A stretch of DNA of 64,000 bases from DATJHM01 sp035493895 (GCA_035493895.1 DATJHM010000106.1:62001-126000); one strand, 5' to 3'; shown: positions 33,827-42,393, counted from the stretch's first letter. Translations and numbers: made by a program. Notes: generated from the sequence alone by a model not told the origin.

Positions 33827-33872
33827 GAAAAGCCGGAACCAGCTATTCCAACATAGCTAGCCCCGGCTTTTC
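33827..33872. terminator. Bidirectional terminator-like hairpin
   Basis: GAAAAGCCGG (33827-33836) pairs with CCGGCTTTTC (33863-33872); inside, AGCTAT pairs with ATAGCT. It lies between the convergent SprT-like and GlsB genes, and the A/T outer pairs supply a T run on either strand. Confidence 0.75.
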
Positions 33873-33898
33873 TCAATACGCTAAACATCAGCTCAATA

Positions 33899-34192
33899 TT
33901 AAAGCGCTCTACGACCGCCACTAACTGCACGCAAGATCGCGATTAACACACAGGCACCAATAAAGGCGACGAGGACGCTTCCCCAGAAGCCAAAGTTCGC
34001 ATTAGGCGCGAGAACATCTGCCAGCAGACCACCGATAAACGCACCCACGATACCCACAACTATATCGCCAAGAAAACCGTAACCACCACCACGCATAACG
34101 GCGCTTGCCAGGAAGCCAGCGAGCAGGCCAACGATCAGCCAGGCCAGAAGACCACCAGGTTGTAATGCTGCTGCAAGAATCACTGTTGCCAT
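33899..34192 (-). CDS. GlsB/YeaQ/YmgE-family stress membrane protein
   Basis: A 97-residue, very hydrophobic protein with three helices: LLAWLIVGLLAGFLASAVM, FLGDIVVGIVGAFIGGLLADVL and FWGSVLVAFIGACVLIAILRA. The glycine spacing in GLLAGxLAxxxM and GDIVVGIVGAFIGG is the family signature (formerly called transglycosylase-associated). AGGAGG precedes the start. Members are often induced by acid, heat or general stress; the biochemical role is not known. An intergenic stretch of 191 bases without recognisable signals separates it from the PadR gene. Confidence 0.92.
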   Translation of the reverse strand: MATVILAAALQPGGLLAWLIVGLLAGFLASAVMRGGGYGFLGDIVVGIVGAFIGGLLADVLAPNANFGFWGSVLVAFIGACVLIAILRAVSGGRRAL

Positions 34193-34383
34193 TCTATCTT
34201 CCTCCTTTTGTACGAATTGTGTAATCCATACGAATATGTTTAATTCAGTAAAAATTGTATCTTTGTAATGCTTCTACATAATGACACGGATTACCTATCG
34301 GAATCGTTTTGCAGAAACGTCCGCATTTAGCAAGTCTTAACAGATCCTAACTATCTTATAACTGCTCTCTTATGTTTTCTGAT

Positions 34384-34935
34384 TCAGATGTGCGTTTTTC
34401 CTGCCAGCTCGTTTTGTAGCTCGTGCAACCAATCCAGGAGAGAGTTGGTCTGTTGCATGCGGCTGCTTAGCACGACATGCGCAAAAAAGGCCTCATCACT
34501 GTTCTCAATGTGCTCTGGCAATTTGGTTTCGAGGTGGCGTAAGAAACGCTGGCAGGCTTGAATTTGCTGCTCTATGAGCTGAGGGGTATGATTGGGAAGG
34601 AGGCGCTGCACAAAGTAGAGCTTGAGTAAGAAAAGCAGACGGATATCGCGGGGCTTCTCTACTGGCTGGGTGAGCCAGGCCTGGAAGATGCTGCGTCCAG
34701 ATTCGGTAATCTGATAGGTTCGGCGTGGCGGACGATTGCCCTGTGTTTTTACCTGCGCAAGAATGTAATTCATGCGCTCCAGCTTTTTGAGAAAGGCATA
34801 CATCTGGCTCATTTCTAAATGCACAATTTCGTGCATGATGCCCTTCTCAAAATGCTGAAATAGCTCATAGCCATGCATGGGACGCTCCATAAGGAGTCCC
34901 AGGATGACGTATTCCGCTGGCTCACTGATCCGCAT
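34384..34935 (-). CDS. PadR-family transcriptional regulator
   Basis: The 183-residue protein has the PadR winged helix at 1-85: YVILGLLMERPMHGYELFQHFEKG, then SQMYAFLKKLERMNYI and a wing NRPPRRTYQITESGRSIFQAWL. A C-terminal helical domain (about 95-180) provides dimerisation, as in the longer, VirA-like PadR subgroup. Such repressors usually respond to phenolics or drugs and control adjacent transporters, but no transporter is adjacent here; recQ upstream on the same strand and glsB downstream are unrelated. Targets unknown. Confidence 0.9.
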   Translation of the reverse strand: MRISEPAEYVILGLLMERPMHGYELFQHFEKGIMHEIVHLEMSQMYAFLKKLERMNYILAQVKTQGNRPPRRTYQITESGRSIFQAWLTQPVEKPRDIRLLFLLKLYFVQRLLPNHTPQLIEQQIQACQRFLRHLETKLPEHIENSDEAFFAHVVLSSRMQQTNSLLDWLHELQNELAGKTHI

Positions 34936-35041
34936 AAGTTTCTTGTATCCCTCGTTTTTCTTTAGCAGTCATCTATCTGATATAGTGTACCTGACAGCGA
35001 TAAAACAAGCAAACAGGAAAGTTATGCTTTTTATTCAGCCT

Positions 35042-37252
35042 TCAACGCGCCTGCCGCATTATCGCTCGCACCAGACGAATCTCACCGTAGTCATACTCGT
35101 CGCCAAGTAGATCTTTGACTGGCTTGAGCGCCTCATCTCCTACCTGTTGCAATGCCTGCGCTATGACCTCATAGTGACCCGGCGTAAGAAGACCTTCAAT
35201 CTCAATCGATTCGCCCTTCTCGAGCAGTTCTGTCAGATGAGAGACAATCGTGGTAGATTTGAGGCCACGCTGGTTCGCAATCTCTTCAATACTATATCCC
35301 TGCCGATAGAGATTGAGCGTGACCGTGCGCGTGGGAGGCCCACCAGAAGATGCATGCCCGTTACTTGTTTGCTGATCTACAGCCTCCGCACTGGTGATTT
35401 CCATCGCTAAATGCTGCTGCTGGCAATAGTTCGCGATAGCCTGGGTGAAAGGGAGATAATAGGCTGTCAGCTTATTGCTGCCAACGCCTGGAATGCGGGC
35501 GAAGTGGGCACTACTCTGAGGCCGCTGGGATGCCATCGCACGTAAACTGCTGTCGGGAAAGATGACGTAGGGTGGGACGCCCCTTTCATCGGCCAGTCGT
35601 TTGCGCAACAGACGCAGCGCCTCGAAAAGCCCCTGCTCTTCCATGGTAAGCTCCTGCTCGCTGCTGGCCTGCGCTGGTCTGCCCGTTGCTGATGCCGCGC
35701 TACTCGCCTGCTGGCGTGTGGTGGATATGGCGATCTCGACCTGCCGCTCTCTGCGTAATATCTCCAGCGAAAGCTTGTTGAGTTGCAGGATGGGAAAGCC
35801 ATCGGTGGTTTCATTGAGCAATCCCTGATGAAGAAGCGCACGACCAAGCTGTAGCCATTCATCGACGCTCAGGTCTTTGCCAATGCCATAAGTAGAGAGC
35901 TGATCATGGTTGAGCGAACGGATCTTCTGGATATTTGCTCCACGCAGAATGTCGATAATGTAACGCATACCGAAGCGCTGGTGCGTGCGGGAGACGCAGG
36001 AGAGAAATTTCTGCGCATCGATCGTACGATCTTCGACAGCTGCCGGGTGCATACAATTATCGCAAGTATCGCATGGTCCTTCCCGCAACGTTTCGCCAAA
36101 GTAGCCAAGCAGAATGCGTCGTCGGCAGACGGTGCTCTCTGCATACGCCATGACCTGCTGTAGCTGTTGCCGGGCGATACGCTGTTCTTGCTCATCGACT
36201 TTCTGGGCGAGCATATATTCGAGTTTTGCGCGATCGCCATGCTGGAAGAAAAGAATGCAGCGTGCTGGCTGACCGTCACGACCTGCACGCCCAGATTCCT
36301 GGTAATAGCCCTCCAGACTTTTGGGCATATCATAATGGACGACCATGCGCACATCGGGCTTGGCGATGCCCATGCCGAAGGCGACTGTGGCGACCAGTAC
36401 CGGCACGTCGTCGCGGATAAAGCGCTCCTGATGCTCTGCACGCTCTTCATCGCTAAGACCAGCGTGATAGGGGAGGCTGCGGATACGTTGTGCGTTCAGG
36501 GCTTCGCTCAGACTTTCAACGCCCTTGCGGCTCTGGCAATAGATAATAGTTGAAGCCTCTGGTTGCTGACGAATGAGTTGAAGCAATTCTTGAAATGTGC
36601 CTTTATGTTTCTGACGCACTTCATAAGTGAGGTTGGGACGATTAAAGCTGGCAATATGCACATAAGGCTCGCGCAGGTGTAACTGTGTGAGTATGTCCTG
36701 CTGCACACGCTCCGTTGCCGTTGCGGTAAGTGCCAGCGTGGGCACGTGACTATATCGCTCGCGCAGTCTCCCTAGTTGACGATATTCGGGACGAAAGTCG
36801 TGTCCCCATTCGCTGACACAGTGCGCTTCGTCGACGGCGAGCAGCGAGAGTCCGATCCGCTCGTCTACCTGATCGAGGAGATTGAGAAAGCTTGCTGTGA
36901 GCAGACGCTCTGGTGCGAGATAGAGTAGCTTTAGCCGCCCGTTGATCACGTCACGTTCACGCCGTTCGCGTTCGATGGCTCCGAGAGAGCTATTGATGAA
37001 GGTTGCGGGGATGCCATTCGCCTGAAGACGCTCTACCTGATCCTTCATGAGCGCTATCAGCGGTGAGACGACGACGGTCAAACCCGGCATATGCAGCGCG
37101 GGCAACTGATAGGTTAACGATTTACCACCCCCGGTCGGCATTAAGACCAGCGCATCATGTCCATTCAGCACCAGTTCAATGATCTGCCGCTGGCCCGTAC
37201 GAAACGTGTTATACCCAAAATGCTGCTTCAGGGTCTCTTCAAGCACATCCAA
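35042..37252 (-). CDS. recQ: ATP-dependent DNA helicase RecQ
   Basis: The 736-residue 3'-5' helicase has the full RecQ set: FRTGQRQIIELVLNGHDALVLMPTGGGKSLTYQLPA (Walker A), LLAVDEAHCVSEWGHDFRPEY (DEAH and the aromatic-rich loop), YCQSRKGVESLSEAL, VATVAFGMGIAKPDVRMVVHYDMPKSLEGYYQESGRAGRDG (motif VI), and the RecQ zinc site CRRRILLGYFGE...CDTCDNC. A winged-helix RQC region follows, then an HRDC domain (EEQGLFEALRLLRKRLADERG, near 535-610) and a C-terminal HTH_40-type segment (YRQGYSIEEIANQRGLKSTTIVSHL). It works in recombination and replication-fork repair. It stands alone, divergent from the L,D-transpeptidase gene. Confidence 0.97.
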   Translation of the reverse strand: MDVLEETLKQHFGYNTFRTGQRQIIELVLNGHDALVLMPTGGGKSLTYQLPALHMPGLTVVVSPLIALMKDQVERLQANGIPATFINSSLGAIERERRERDVINGRLKLLYLAPERLLTASFLNLLDQVDERIGLSLLAVDEAHCVSEWGHDFRPEYRQLGRLRERYSHVPTLALTATATERVQQDILTQLHLREPYVHIASFNRPNLTYEVRQKHKGTFQELLQLIRQQPEASTIIYCQSRKGVESLSEALNAQRIRSLPYHAGLSDEERAEHQERFIRDDVPVLVATVAFGMGIAKPDVRMVVHYDMPKSLEGYYQESGRAGRDGQPARCILFFQHGDRAKLEYMLAQKVDEQEQRIARQQLQQVMAYAESTVCRRRILLGYFGETLREGPCDTCDNCMHPAAVEDRTIDAQKFLSCVSRTHQRFGMRYIIDILRGANIQKIRSLNHDQLSTYGIGKDLSVDEWLQLGRALLHQGLLNETTDGFPILQLNKLSLEILRRERQVEIAISTTRQQASSAASATGRPAQASSEQELTMEEQGLFEALRLLRKRLADERGVPPYVIFPDSSLRAMASQRPQSSAHFARIPGVGSNKLTAYYLPFTQAIANYCQQQHLAMEITSAEAVDQQTSNGHASSGGPPTRTVTLNLYRQGYSIEEIANQRGLKSTTIVSHLTELLEKGESIEIEGLLTPGHYEVIAQALQQVGDEALKPVKDLLGDEYDYGEIRLVRAIMRQAR

Positions 37253-37554
37253 TTTCGCTCTCTCCTTGCTGTCGTTGGCCCTACAATCATCACTACATCA
37301 CCACCATGTGGCTCTCAGAGCCGATTTTGTTCGTCTTTATCTCGTTATTGGTAATTGCGTAATTTCGAGTATTTTACTGCATCTTGCTGTGTAGAGCAAT
37401 ATCTATCCATGCCCCCTTTGCAGGCAGTAGCTGGCTTTTCCGCATAATCTCCCTTCACTAATCCGCTTGCTTGATATATACTCGATGATAGCTGGAATGA
37501 AAGTGATAAAGGTAAATATATAATTGATGGAGCAACCTGAGAAGGGAGGAAGTA
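37253..37554. other. Divergent intergenic region
   Basis: About 300 bases between recQ (leftward) and the L,D-transpeptidase gene (rightward). A good -10 box, TATAAT at 37519-37524, faces right but has no clear -35. Nothing else was recognised. Confidence 0.45.
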
Positions 37555-38106
37555 ATGACCTGGCAACACAAAAGACCTGTTCTGCTCGGCCTGTTCGCCC
37601 TGTTGCTTGCGATCTCGTTTGCGATCAATCCCATTGCGGGTAAAACGTCTTATGCTAAGGCAACAACGACGACGGCCTCTCATGTGCAAGGCAAACTGAT
37701 TGTCGTTAGCCTGTCCCGACAGTGGCTGTACGCTTATGAGAATGGCGCGTCTGTCTTTAATACCGCAGTGATGACCGGACGAGATTCGCTGCCAACGCCG
37801 ACTGGTACTTACTCCGTATTCAACAAATTACACCCCACCTGGTTTACCTCACCGTGGCCCCAGGGTTCCGCAAACTGGTATCCTCCAACCTACATTAACT
37901 ACGCACTGGAATGGAAAGCCGGTGGTTTCTTTCTGCATGATGCGAGCTGGCATAGCACCTTTGGTCCGGGCACGAACAACTGGCATCATGATCCGCAGTT
38001 CGGCTGGCAGGCGGGCTCGCACGGTTGTATTGCCATGTCGTACAGTGCCGCTCAGTGGCTCTATAACTGGGCCCCCATTGGCACCACCGTCCAGATTAAC
38101 GGCTAA
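37555..38106 (+). CDS. Exported L,D-transpeptidase (YkuD domain)
   Basis: The 183-residue protein starts at ATG 37555 after GGGAGGA. A signal peptide covers about 1-34 (KRPVLLGLFALLLAISFAINPIAG). The YkuD domain runs from about 45 to the end: KLIVVSLSRQWLYAYENG at its start and the catalytic region FFLHDASW...GSHGCIAMS, with the essential HxxxSHGC His, Ser, Gly and Cys. Such enzymes make 3-3 crosslinks in peptidoglycan or attach proteins to it from outside the membrane. No LysM or other wall-binding domain is present. In a monoderm chloroflexote the substrate could be an unusual wall polymer. Confidence 0.93.
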   Translation: MTWQHKRPVLLGLFALLLAISFAINPIAGKTSYAKATTTTASHVQGKLIVVSLSRQWLYAYENGASVFNTAVMTGRDSLPTPTGTYSVFNKLHPTWFTSPWPQGSANWYPPTYINYALEWKAGGFFLHDASWHSTFGPGTNNWHHDPQFGWQAGSHGCIAMSYSAAQWLYNWAPIGTTVQING

Positions 38107-38179
38107 CATGGCCAGATCATCAATCTCTACAGAGGTTGGATCGAAGTAAAAGTTCTTTATTATCATGATCACAACATAC

Positions 38180-38220
38180 AAAAGAGCCCGGAGATGCGTT
38201 CCCTCTACATCTCCAGGCTC
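38180..38220 (-). terminator. Terminator of the KGG-repeat gene
   Basis: On the minus strand GAGCCTGGAGATG pairs with CATCTCCGGGCTC (one mismatch) and is followed by TTTTG. It also lies 78 bases after the convergent transpeptidase gene. Confidence 0.75.
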
Positions 38221-38253
38221 TCGAAAGCTAACGAGGATATTTATTTGTTGGTC

Positions 38254-38493
38254 TTATTTTTCGTGGCTAGCCTGCCCGCCTTTGCGTCCAGCCTTGCGAG
38301 CTTCTTCACTGGTGAACTCATGGGCCGTACCCTTCTCATGAGCTACTTCGCCACCTTTATGTCCAGCCGCACGAGCCTCGGCGCTGGAAAACTCATGGGC
38401 AGTGCCCTTCTCATGAGCCATCTCGCCGCCCTTACGTCCAGCTTCGCTTCGTTTATCGTGCATGGTTTCTTCGTGTTTTGTTCTTTCAGGCAT
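38254..38493 (-). CDS. KGG-repeat stress protein
   Basis: A 79-residue, very hydrophilic protein with three repeats of about 23 residues, each built as EAxxAGxKGGExAHEKGTAHEFxS. KGG repeats of this kind occur in GsiB of Bacillus subtilis, in E. coli YciG/YmdF and in plant group-1 LEA-like proteins. They are induced by general stress or desiccation and are largely disordered. AAAGGAGA lies seven bases before ATG 38493. It is a single gene with its own terminator. The exact role is unknown; a protective hydration role is inferred. Confidence 0.92.
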   Translation of the reverse strand: MPERTKHEETMHDKRSEAGRKGGEMAHEKGTAHEFSSAEARAAGHKGGEVAHEKGTAHEFTSEEARKAGRKGGQASHEK

Positions 38494-38715
38494 GTTAAGT
38501 CTCCTTTGTTATTCACTATTGAGAACATATCTTCCTGCTTGAGCTATCATTATTGTTGGTAATCATAGCTTCCCTTTAAACACGATTGAAAGCGGGCAAA
38601 CGATACTCAGCGATATCCTGTTTATCCCACTTTGACCAGAATCTTGCCTCGCCTCCGCAGAAGAACGCCGTGGGTTCGTCAGGTTGGGGAGAGGCTGGTT
38701 CGCCTTCCTGTACTC

Positions 38716-38754
38716 AAAAAAGGTGTGTGATCTCAGAGTCAGATCGCACACCTT
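38716..38754 (-). terminator. Rho-independent terminator of the uracil-DNA glycosylase gene
   Basis: On the minus strand AGATCACACACCT-type stem: 38721-38733 pairs with 38741-38753 (13 bp, one G-T) and is followed by TTTTT (38720-38716). It lies 16 bases after the stop codon of the gene at 38771. Confidence 0.85.
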
Positions 38755-38770
38755 CTTCGTATTCTCGCAG

Positions 38771-39415
38771 TTAGAAGAGCGATAATTGTTGTGGGGGCTC
38801 TTCTTTTTTCTGGGGTGCCGCCGCAATCTTCGCTGCTGGTGGCTCGCTTGCCATACGCTCAGCCTCGGCAATGACCAGCGGGATCTTTTTGAAATCTTCG
38901 CGGATCACATCTTTGAGGCTGGCCTGATGCAGACCGGCTGCTGGATGATACATGGCGATACAGATATAGCCGTCTTTTTTGCGTGCCCGACCATGGATCG
39001 TGCTAATTTTCTCGCCCCCGAAGAATTTGGCCATTGAATAACGGCCCAGTGTCACGATGACCTGGGGCTTTATTGCGGCTATCTGACGATCGAGATAGCT
39101 ATCGCAGGAGGTAATTTCTTCGGGTAGGGGATCGCGGTTGCCAGGGGGACGGCATTTTACAACGTTCGTGATAAAGACATCGCCGCGTTTTAAATTGATA
39201 CTGCCTAATAGCTCATCGAGAAATTGGCCTGCCGGGCCGACAAAAGGTCGCCCCTGCTTATCCTCATGAAAACCAGGACCTTCTCCGATGAAAAGGACTC
39301 TGGCACTTACATTGCCTTCGCCAGGCACTGCCTTTGTTCGCGTCTTGCACAAATTGCATTTTTTGCAGACGGCTACTTCAGCAGCAACCTCTTTCAGGAT
39401 GTCCTCTGACGACAT
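38771..39415 (-). CDS. Family 4 uracil-DNA glycosylase (Fe-S)
   Basis: I choose ATG 39415 (214 aa, MSSEDILKEVA); ATG 39436 is possible. The enzyme removes uracil from DNA. Family-4 features: CKKCNLCKTRTKAVPGEG supplies two 4Fe-4S cysteines, VVKCRPPGNRDP and EEITSCDSYL the other two. The active-site motif GEGPGFHEDKQGRPFVGPAG and the second motif MYHPAAGLHQ are intact. The C-terminus is a disordered Ala/Pro/Lys tail ending in QQLSLF, which matches the beta-clamp-binding consensus QL(S/D)LF at the very end, so the enzyme probably rides the replication clamp. Domain ends near residue 185. Confidence 0.95.
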   Translation of the reverse strand: MSSEDILKEVAAEVAVCKKCNLCKTRTKAVPGEGNVSARVLFIGEGPGFHEDKQGRPFVGPAGQFLDELLGSINLKRGDVFITNVVKCRPPGNRDPLPEEITSCDSYLDRQIAAIKPQVIVTLGRYSMAKFFGGEKISTIHGRARKKDGYICIAMYHPAAGLHQASLKDVIREDFKKIPLVIAEAERMASEPPAAKIAAAPQKKEEPPQQLSLF

Positions 39416-39453
39416 GGCATCGATACCTCGTTTCATTGAAAATATAGATGAGG

Positions 39454-39540
39454 TGTCGTAGGGGCGGGGCTCGTCTCCGCCCTGTCGTGAGGGCGGGGCT
39501 CATCTCCGCCCTTGTCGTAGGGGCGGAATTCCCTCCGCCC
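39454..39540 (+). repeat. Three tandem 29-bp palindromic repeats
   Basis: Units 39454-39482, 39483-39511 and 39512-39540 share TGTCGT(A/G)(G/A)GGGCGG with CTCCGCCC and differ mainly in the loop. No unique spacers separate them. They belong to the same family as the repeats at 25371 and 27031. Confidence 0.8.
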
Positions 39541-39548
39541 TGCGAACC

Positions 39549-39584
39549 GATCATCTGAGCAGAGAGAAACTCTGCTCGATGATC
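39549..39584 (-). terminator. Strong hairpin after pnp
   Basis: GATCATCTGAGCAGAG (39549-39564) pairs with CTCTGCTCGATGATC (39570-39584), with one bulge and a 5-base loop. It lies 20 bases past the pnp stop but lacks a T run on the minus strand. It may mark a processed 3' end. Confidence 0.45.
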
Positions 39585-39603
39585 TCCGTGTTGTTACTTT
39601 GTA

Positions 39604-42057
39604 TTACCAGCGTCGCTCTGGTGGACGTTGCCCAAAGCCAGAATCTCGTCGTGGGGCAGGACCGTTGGGTGAGCTACCACGGTTCGGTCCCATCGGGCGG
39701 CGCTGACCAAAATTGCCACCACCAGGTCCACTGCTGCGATCATTGTTGTAACCGCCGCGACCGCCTCCATCGCGATCTCCATAGCCACCGCGATCTCGGC
39801 TGCCACCACCATAACTCGGGCGATCTCCATAACCGCCTCCGGGGCGACCTGGAGCCTGTCCGCCGTCGCGATCTCGTCCGCCACCACCGTATCCACCGCG
39901 ACCACCGCCGCGATTTCCACCGCCGCGACTCCCGCGCTCACTCTCCAACTCGGCTGCCGATGGCATCTCACCACTCAAAGCTGCACGACGCGAGAGGTTG
40001 ATACGGCCCTGACCATCGACTTCGATTACCATGACGGTAATCTCATCTCCGACCGAGACTACATCCTCGGGACGCATCACCTGATAATCTGCCAGTTGCG
40101 ATGTACGCACCAGCCCCTCTTTACCAGGCAGAATCTCAACGAAACAGCCAAAATCGACCAGACGACGTACTGTACCGGTGTAGATGCGGCCAACTTCAAC
40201 CTCTTCTGTCAATGCTCGTACGGCGTCCATTGCATGCTGCATGGCGTCGCCCGAGGTTGCAGAAATATTGACTGAACCATCGTCTTCAATATCGATCTTC
40301 GCGCCGCTCTCCTCCTGGATCTTGCGAATCATCTTTCCGCCTGGTCCGATGACTGCACCGATCTTATCGGGGTTGATCTTGATGGTCTGAATACGCGGTG
40401 CATATTCCGACAGTTCCTCGCGTGGCGCGTCGATTGCGTCCAGCATCTTCTCCATGATGAACATGCGACCTTCACGCGCTTGCTCAAGTGCTTTGGACAT
40501 AATGTCGTAGGTAATACCTTTGACTTTGATGTCCATCTGTAGCGCCGTGACGCCATCTGCCGTACCTGCGACCTTGAAGTCCATATCGCCAAGAGCATCT
40601 TCGATCCCCTGGATGTCGCTCAATACGGCCCACTTGCCCGTACGCTCGCCTTCACCAGTGATCAGGCCCATCGCTACACCCGCTACCGGGGCTTGAATCG
40701 GTACGCCCGCGTCCATCAACGCTAACGTTGTGCCACAGACTGAGCCCATCGAGGTCGAACCGTTCGATGAGAGCACGTCAGAGACGGCGCGGATCGTGTA
40801 TGGAAATTCGCTCTGGGAGGGGATGACTGCCGCTACAGCGCGCTCTGCCAGGGCTCCGTGACCAATCTCACGACGGCCAGGTCCGCGTAGGGGCTTGCTT
40901 TCACCTGTGGAATAAGGTGGGAAATTGTAGTGATGCATGAAGCGCTTGCTCTCGGACTGGCCAAGGCCATCGAGAATCTGCTCTTCTCCAGGCGATCCCA
41001 ACGTTACTACGCTCAGTACCTGCGTCTGTCCTCGGGTGAAGAGCGCGGAACCATGCGTGCGTGGCAACAGACCTACTTCGCAACTGATCGGGCGAATCGT
41101 CTTCAGATCGCGGCCATCCGGGCGCTGTCCATGATCCAGAATGTTGTTGCGCACATAGGCTTTCAATTCTTTTTCGTAGAATGTGATAATTTCCTTTAAG
41201 CGCTCTGGATATTGCGTGCCCAGTTCTGCTACCAGATCGTCCTGGACCATGTTCAGAGCTGCCGAACGCGAGGCCTTGTCAGGGCTACTGACGGCTGCCT
41301 CAAAACGTGGCTGCACGAACTCGGCTACTTTCGCTTGCAATTCGGTATCAACCGGGGCAGGGGTGAAGGCGCGTTTTGGACGATTGACCGCCTGCACCAG
41401 CTTCTCCTGCATTTTGATGATATCCTGTAGTGCCTCTTGCCCGAAGCGCACTGCCTCAAGCATCAGGTCTTCGGGTAGCTCTTTCGCGCCCGCTTCCACC
41501 ATCATCACGGCGTCGGCAGTACCGGCAATGGTGAGATCCAGACGGCTCTGGGGAAGTTGGGACTCAGGCGGGTTGATCACGAGCTGGTCGTCGATATAAC
41601 CTACACGTACCGCACCAACTGGACCGGCAAAAGGAATATCTGAGATGCTGAGGGCTGCCGACGCTCCGACAATACCCATGATATCAGAGTCATTTTCCTG
41701 GTCTACGGAAAGGACGGTAATAACAATCTGAACATCGTTACGATAACCTTTGGGGAAGAGAGGACGAAGTGGGCGGTCAGCGAGACGACAGGCGAGGATT
41801 GCGTGTTCCGTGGCACGGCCTTCACGTTTGATAAAGCCACCGGGGATCTTTCCCGCAGCATACATACGTTCTTCTACATCTACGGTTAATGGAAAAAAGT
41901 CAATGCCTTCACGAGGCTCATCACTGCCAACCACCGTTGCCAGGATGACGGTTTCTCCGTAGCGCACCAGTACGGCACCACTACTCTGCTCTGCCACGCG
42001 ACCGGTCTCAATGCTCATAACTCGGCCGCCGATGACAGCTTCTTGACGATGAATCAT
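39604..42057 (-). CDS. pnp: Polyribonucleotide nucleotidyltransferase with Gly/Arg-rich tail
   Basis: ATG 42057 (817 aa) has GGAGGA four bases upstream; a longer frame exists but lacks a site. PNPase degrades RNA 3'-5' by phosphorolysis. Both RNase PH halves are present: ETVILATVVGSDEPREGIDFFPLTVD...KREGRATEHAILACRLADRPLRPLFPKGY in the first; GRDLKTIRPISCEVGLLPRTHGSALFTRGQTQ and AVLSDIQGIEDALGDMDFKVAGT in the second. A KH domain (IGAVIGPGGKMIRKI) and S1 domain (VGRIYTGTVRRLVDFGCFVEI) follow. The final 112 residues (genomic 39607-39942) are an RGG/GGYGDR-type disordered tail absent from classical PNPases. rpsO is immediately upstream, the usual order. Confidence 0.95.
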   Translation of the reverse strand: MIHRQEAVIGGRVMSIETGRVAEQSSGAVLVRYGETVILATVVGSDEPREGIDFFPLTVDVEERMYAAGKIPGGFIKREGRATEHAILACRLADRPLRPLFPKGYRNDVQIVITVLSVDQENDSDIMGIVGASAALSISDIPFAGPVGAVRVGYIDDQLVINPPESQLPQSRLDLTIAGTADAVMMVEAGAKELPEDLMLEAVRFGQEALQDIIKMQEKLVQAVNRPKRAFTPAPVDTELQAKVAEFVQPRFEAAVSSPDKASRSAALNMVQDDLVAELGTQYPERLKEIITFYEKELKAYVRNNILDHGQRPDGRDLKTIRPISCEVGLLPRTHGSALFTRGQTQVLSVVTLGSPGEEQILDGLGQSESKRFMHHYNFPPYSTGESKPLRGPGRREIGHGALAERAVAAVIPSQSEFPYTIRAVSDVLSSNGSTSMGSVCGTTLALMDAGVPIQAPVAGVAMGLITGEGERTGKWAVLSDIQGIEDALGDMDFKVAGTADGVTALQMDIKVKGITYDIMSKALEQAREGRMFIMEKMLDAIDAPREELSEYAPRIQTIKINPDKIGAVIGPGGKMIRKIQEESGAKIDIEDDGSVNISATSGDAMQHAMDAVRALTEEVEVGRIYTGTVRRLVDFGCFVEILPGKEGLVRTSQLADYQVMRPEDVVSVGDEITVMVIEVDGQGRINLSRRAALSGEMPSAAELESERGSRGGGNRGGGRGGYGGGGRDRDGGQAPGRPGGGYGDRPSYGGGSRDRGGYGDRDGGGRGGYNNDRSSGPGGGNFGQRRPMGPNRGSSPNGPAPRRDSGFGQRPPERRW

Positions 42058-42393
42058 ATTTCCTCCGACTAAGGGCACCCTATTCTGTAATGGTATCATT
42101 TCTCGCCGAGAGCTCTTCACGTCCCCTCTTTTTTCAGAAAAGACGGGGGTGGGTGCTAACACTCTTCCAGACCTGCCGCAATCTTTTCCTACTGCGGTCT
42201 TTTCCTTTGCGTGCCAAAACCTTAACGTACTTGTCTGTGGAGAAATACCTCTCTGCCTATCGTCTTCTTTCTCTTCGTCTCTTGTTCAATCAATTGCACG
42301 TTCTTCAGGTAAGTGGAGAGAAATGGGGTCGCGGTCGGGCATGACGCTTCTAAACACCATGGCTGCGCCGACCGCACCACAACGACCTCGGGA
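42058..42393 (-). other. Long spacer between rpsO and pnp
   Basis: 336 bases, likely transcribed from the rpsO promoter. It contains an imperfect hairpin, CCCC-GTCTTTTCTGAAAAAAGA-GGGG type, at about 42118-42147. In E. coli the corresponding region carries RNase III sites through which PNPase regulates itself; whether that applies here is only inferred. No gene seen. Confidence 0.45.

Noticed and set aside
38563..38871. 102-codon minus-strand frame overlapping the end of the uracil-DNA glycosylase gene
   Set aside because: It runs through the terminator at 38716-38754 and has no start signal or recognisable motif.
39454..39540. Possible CRISPR array (three regular repeats)
   Set aside because: Period equals repeat length, so there are no spacers, and no cas genes are nearby.
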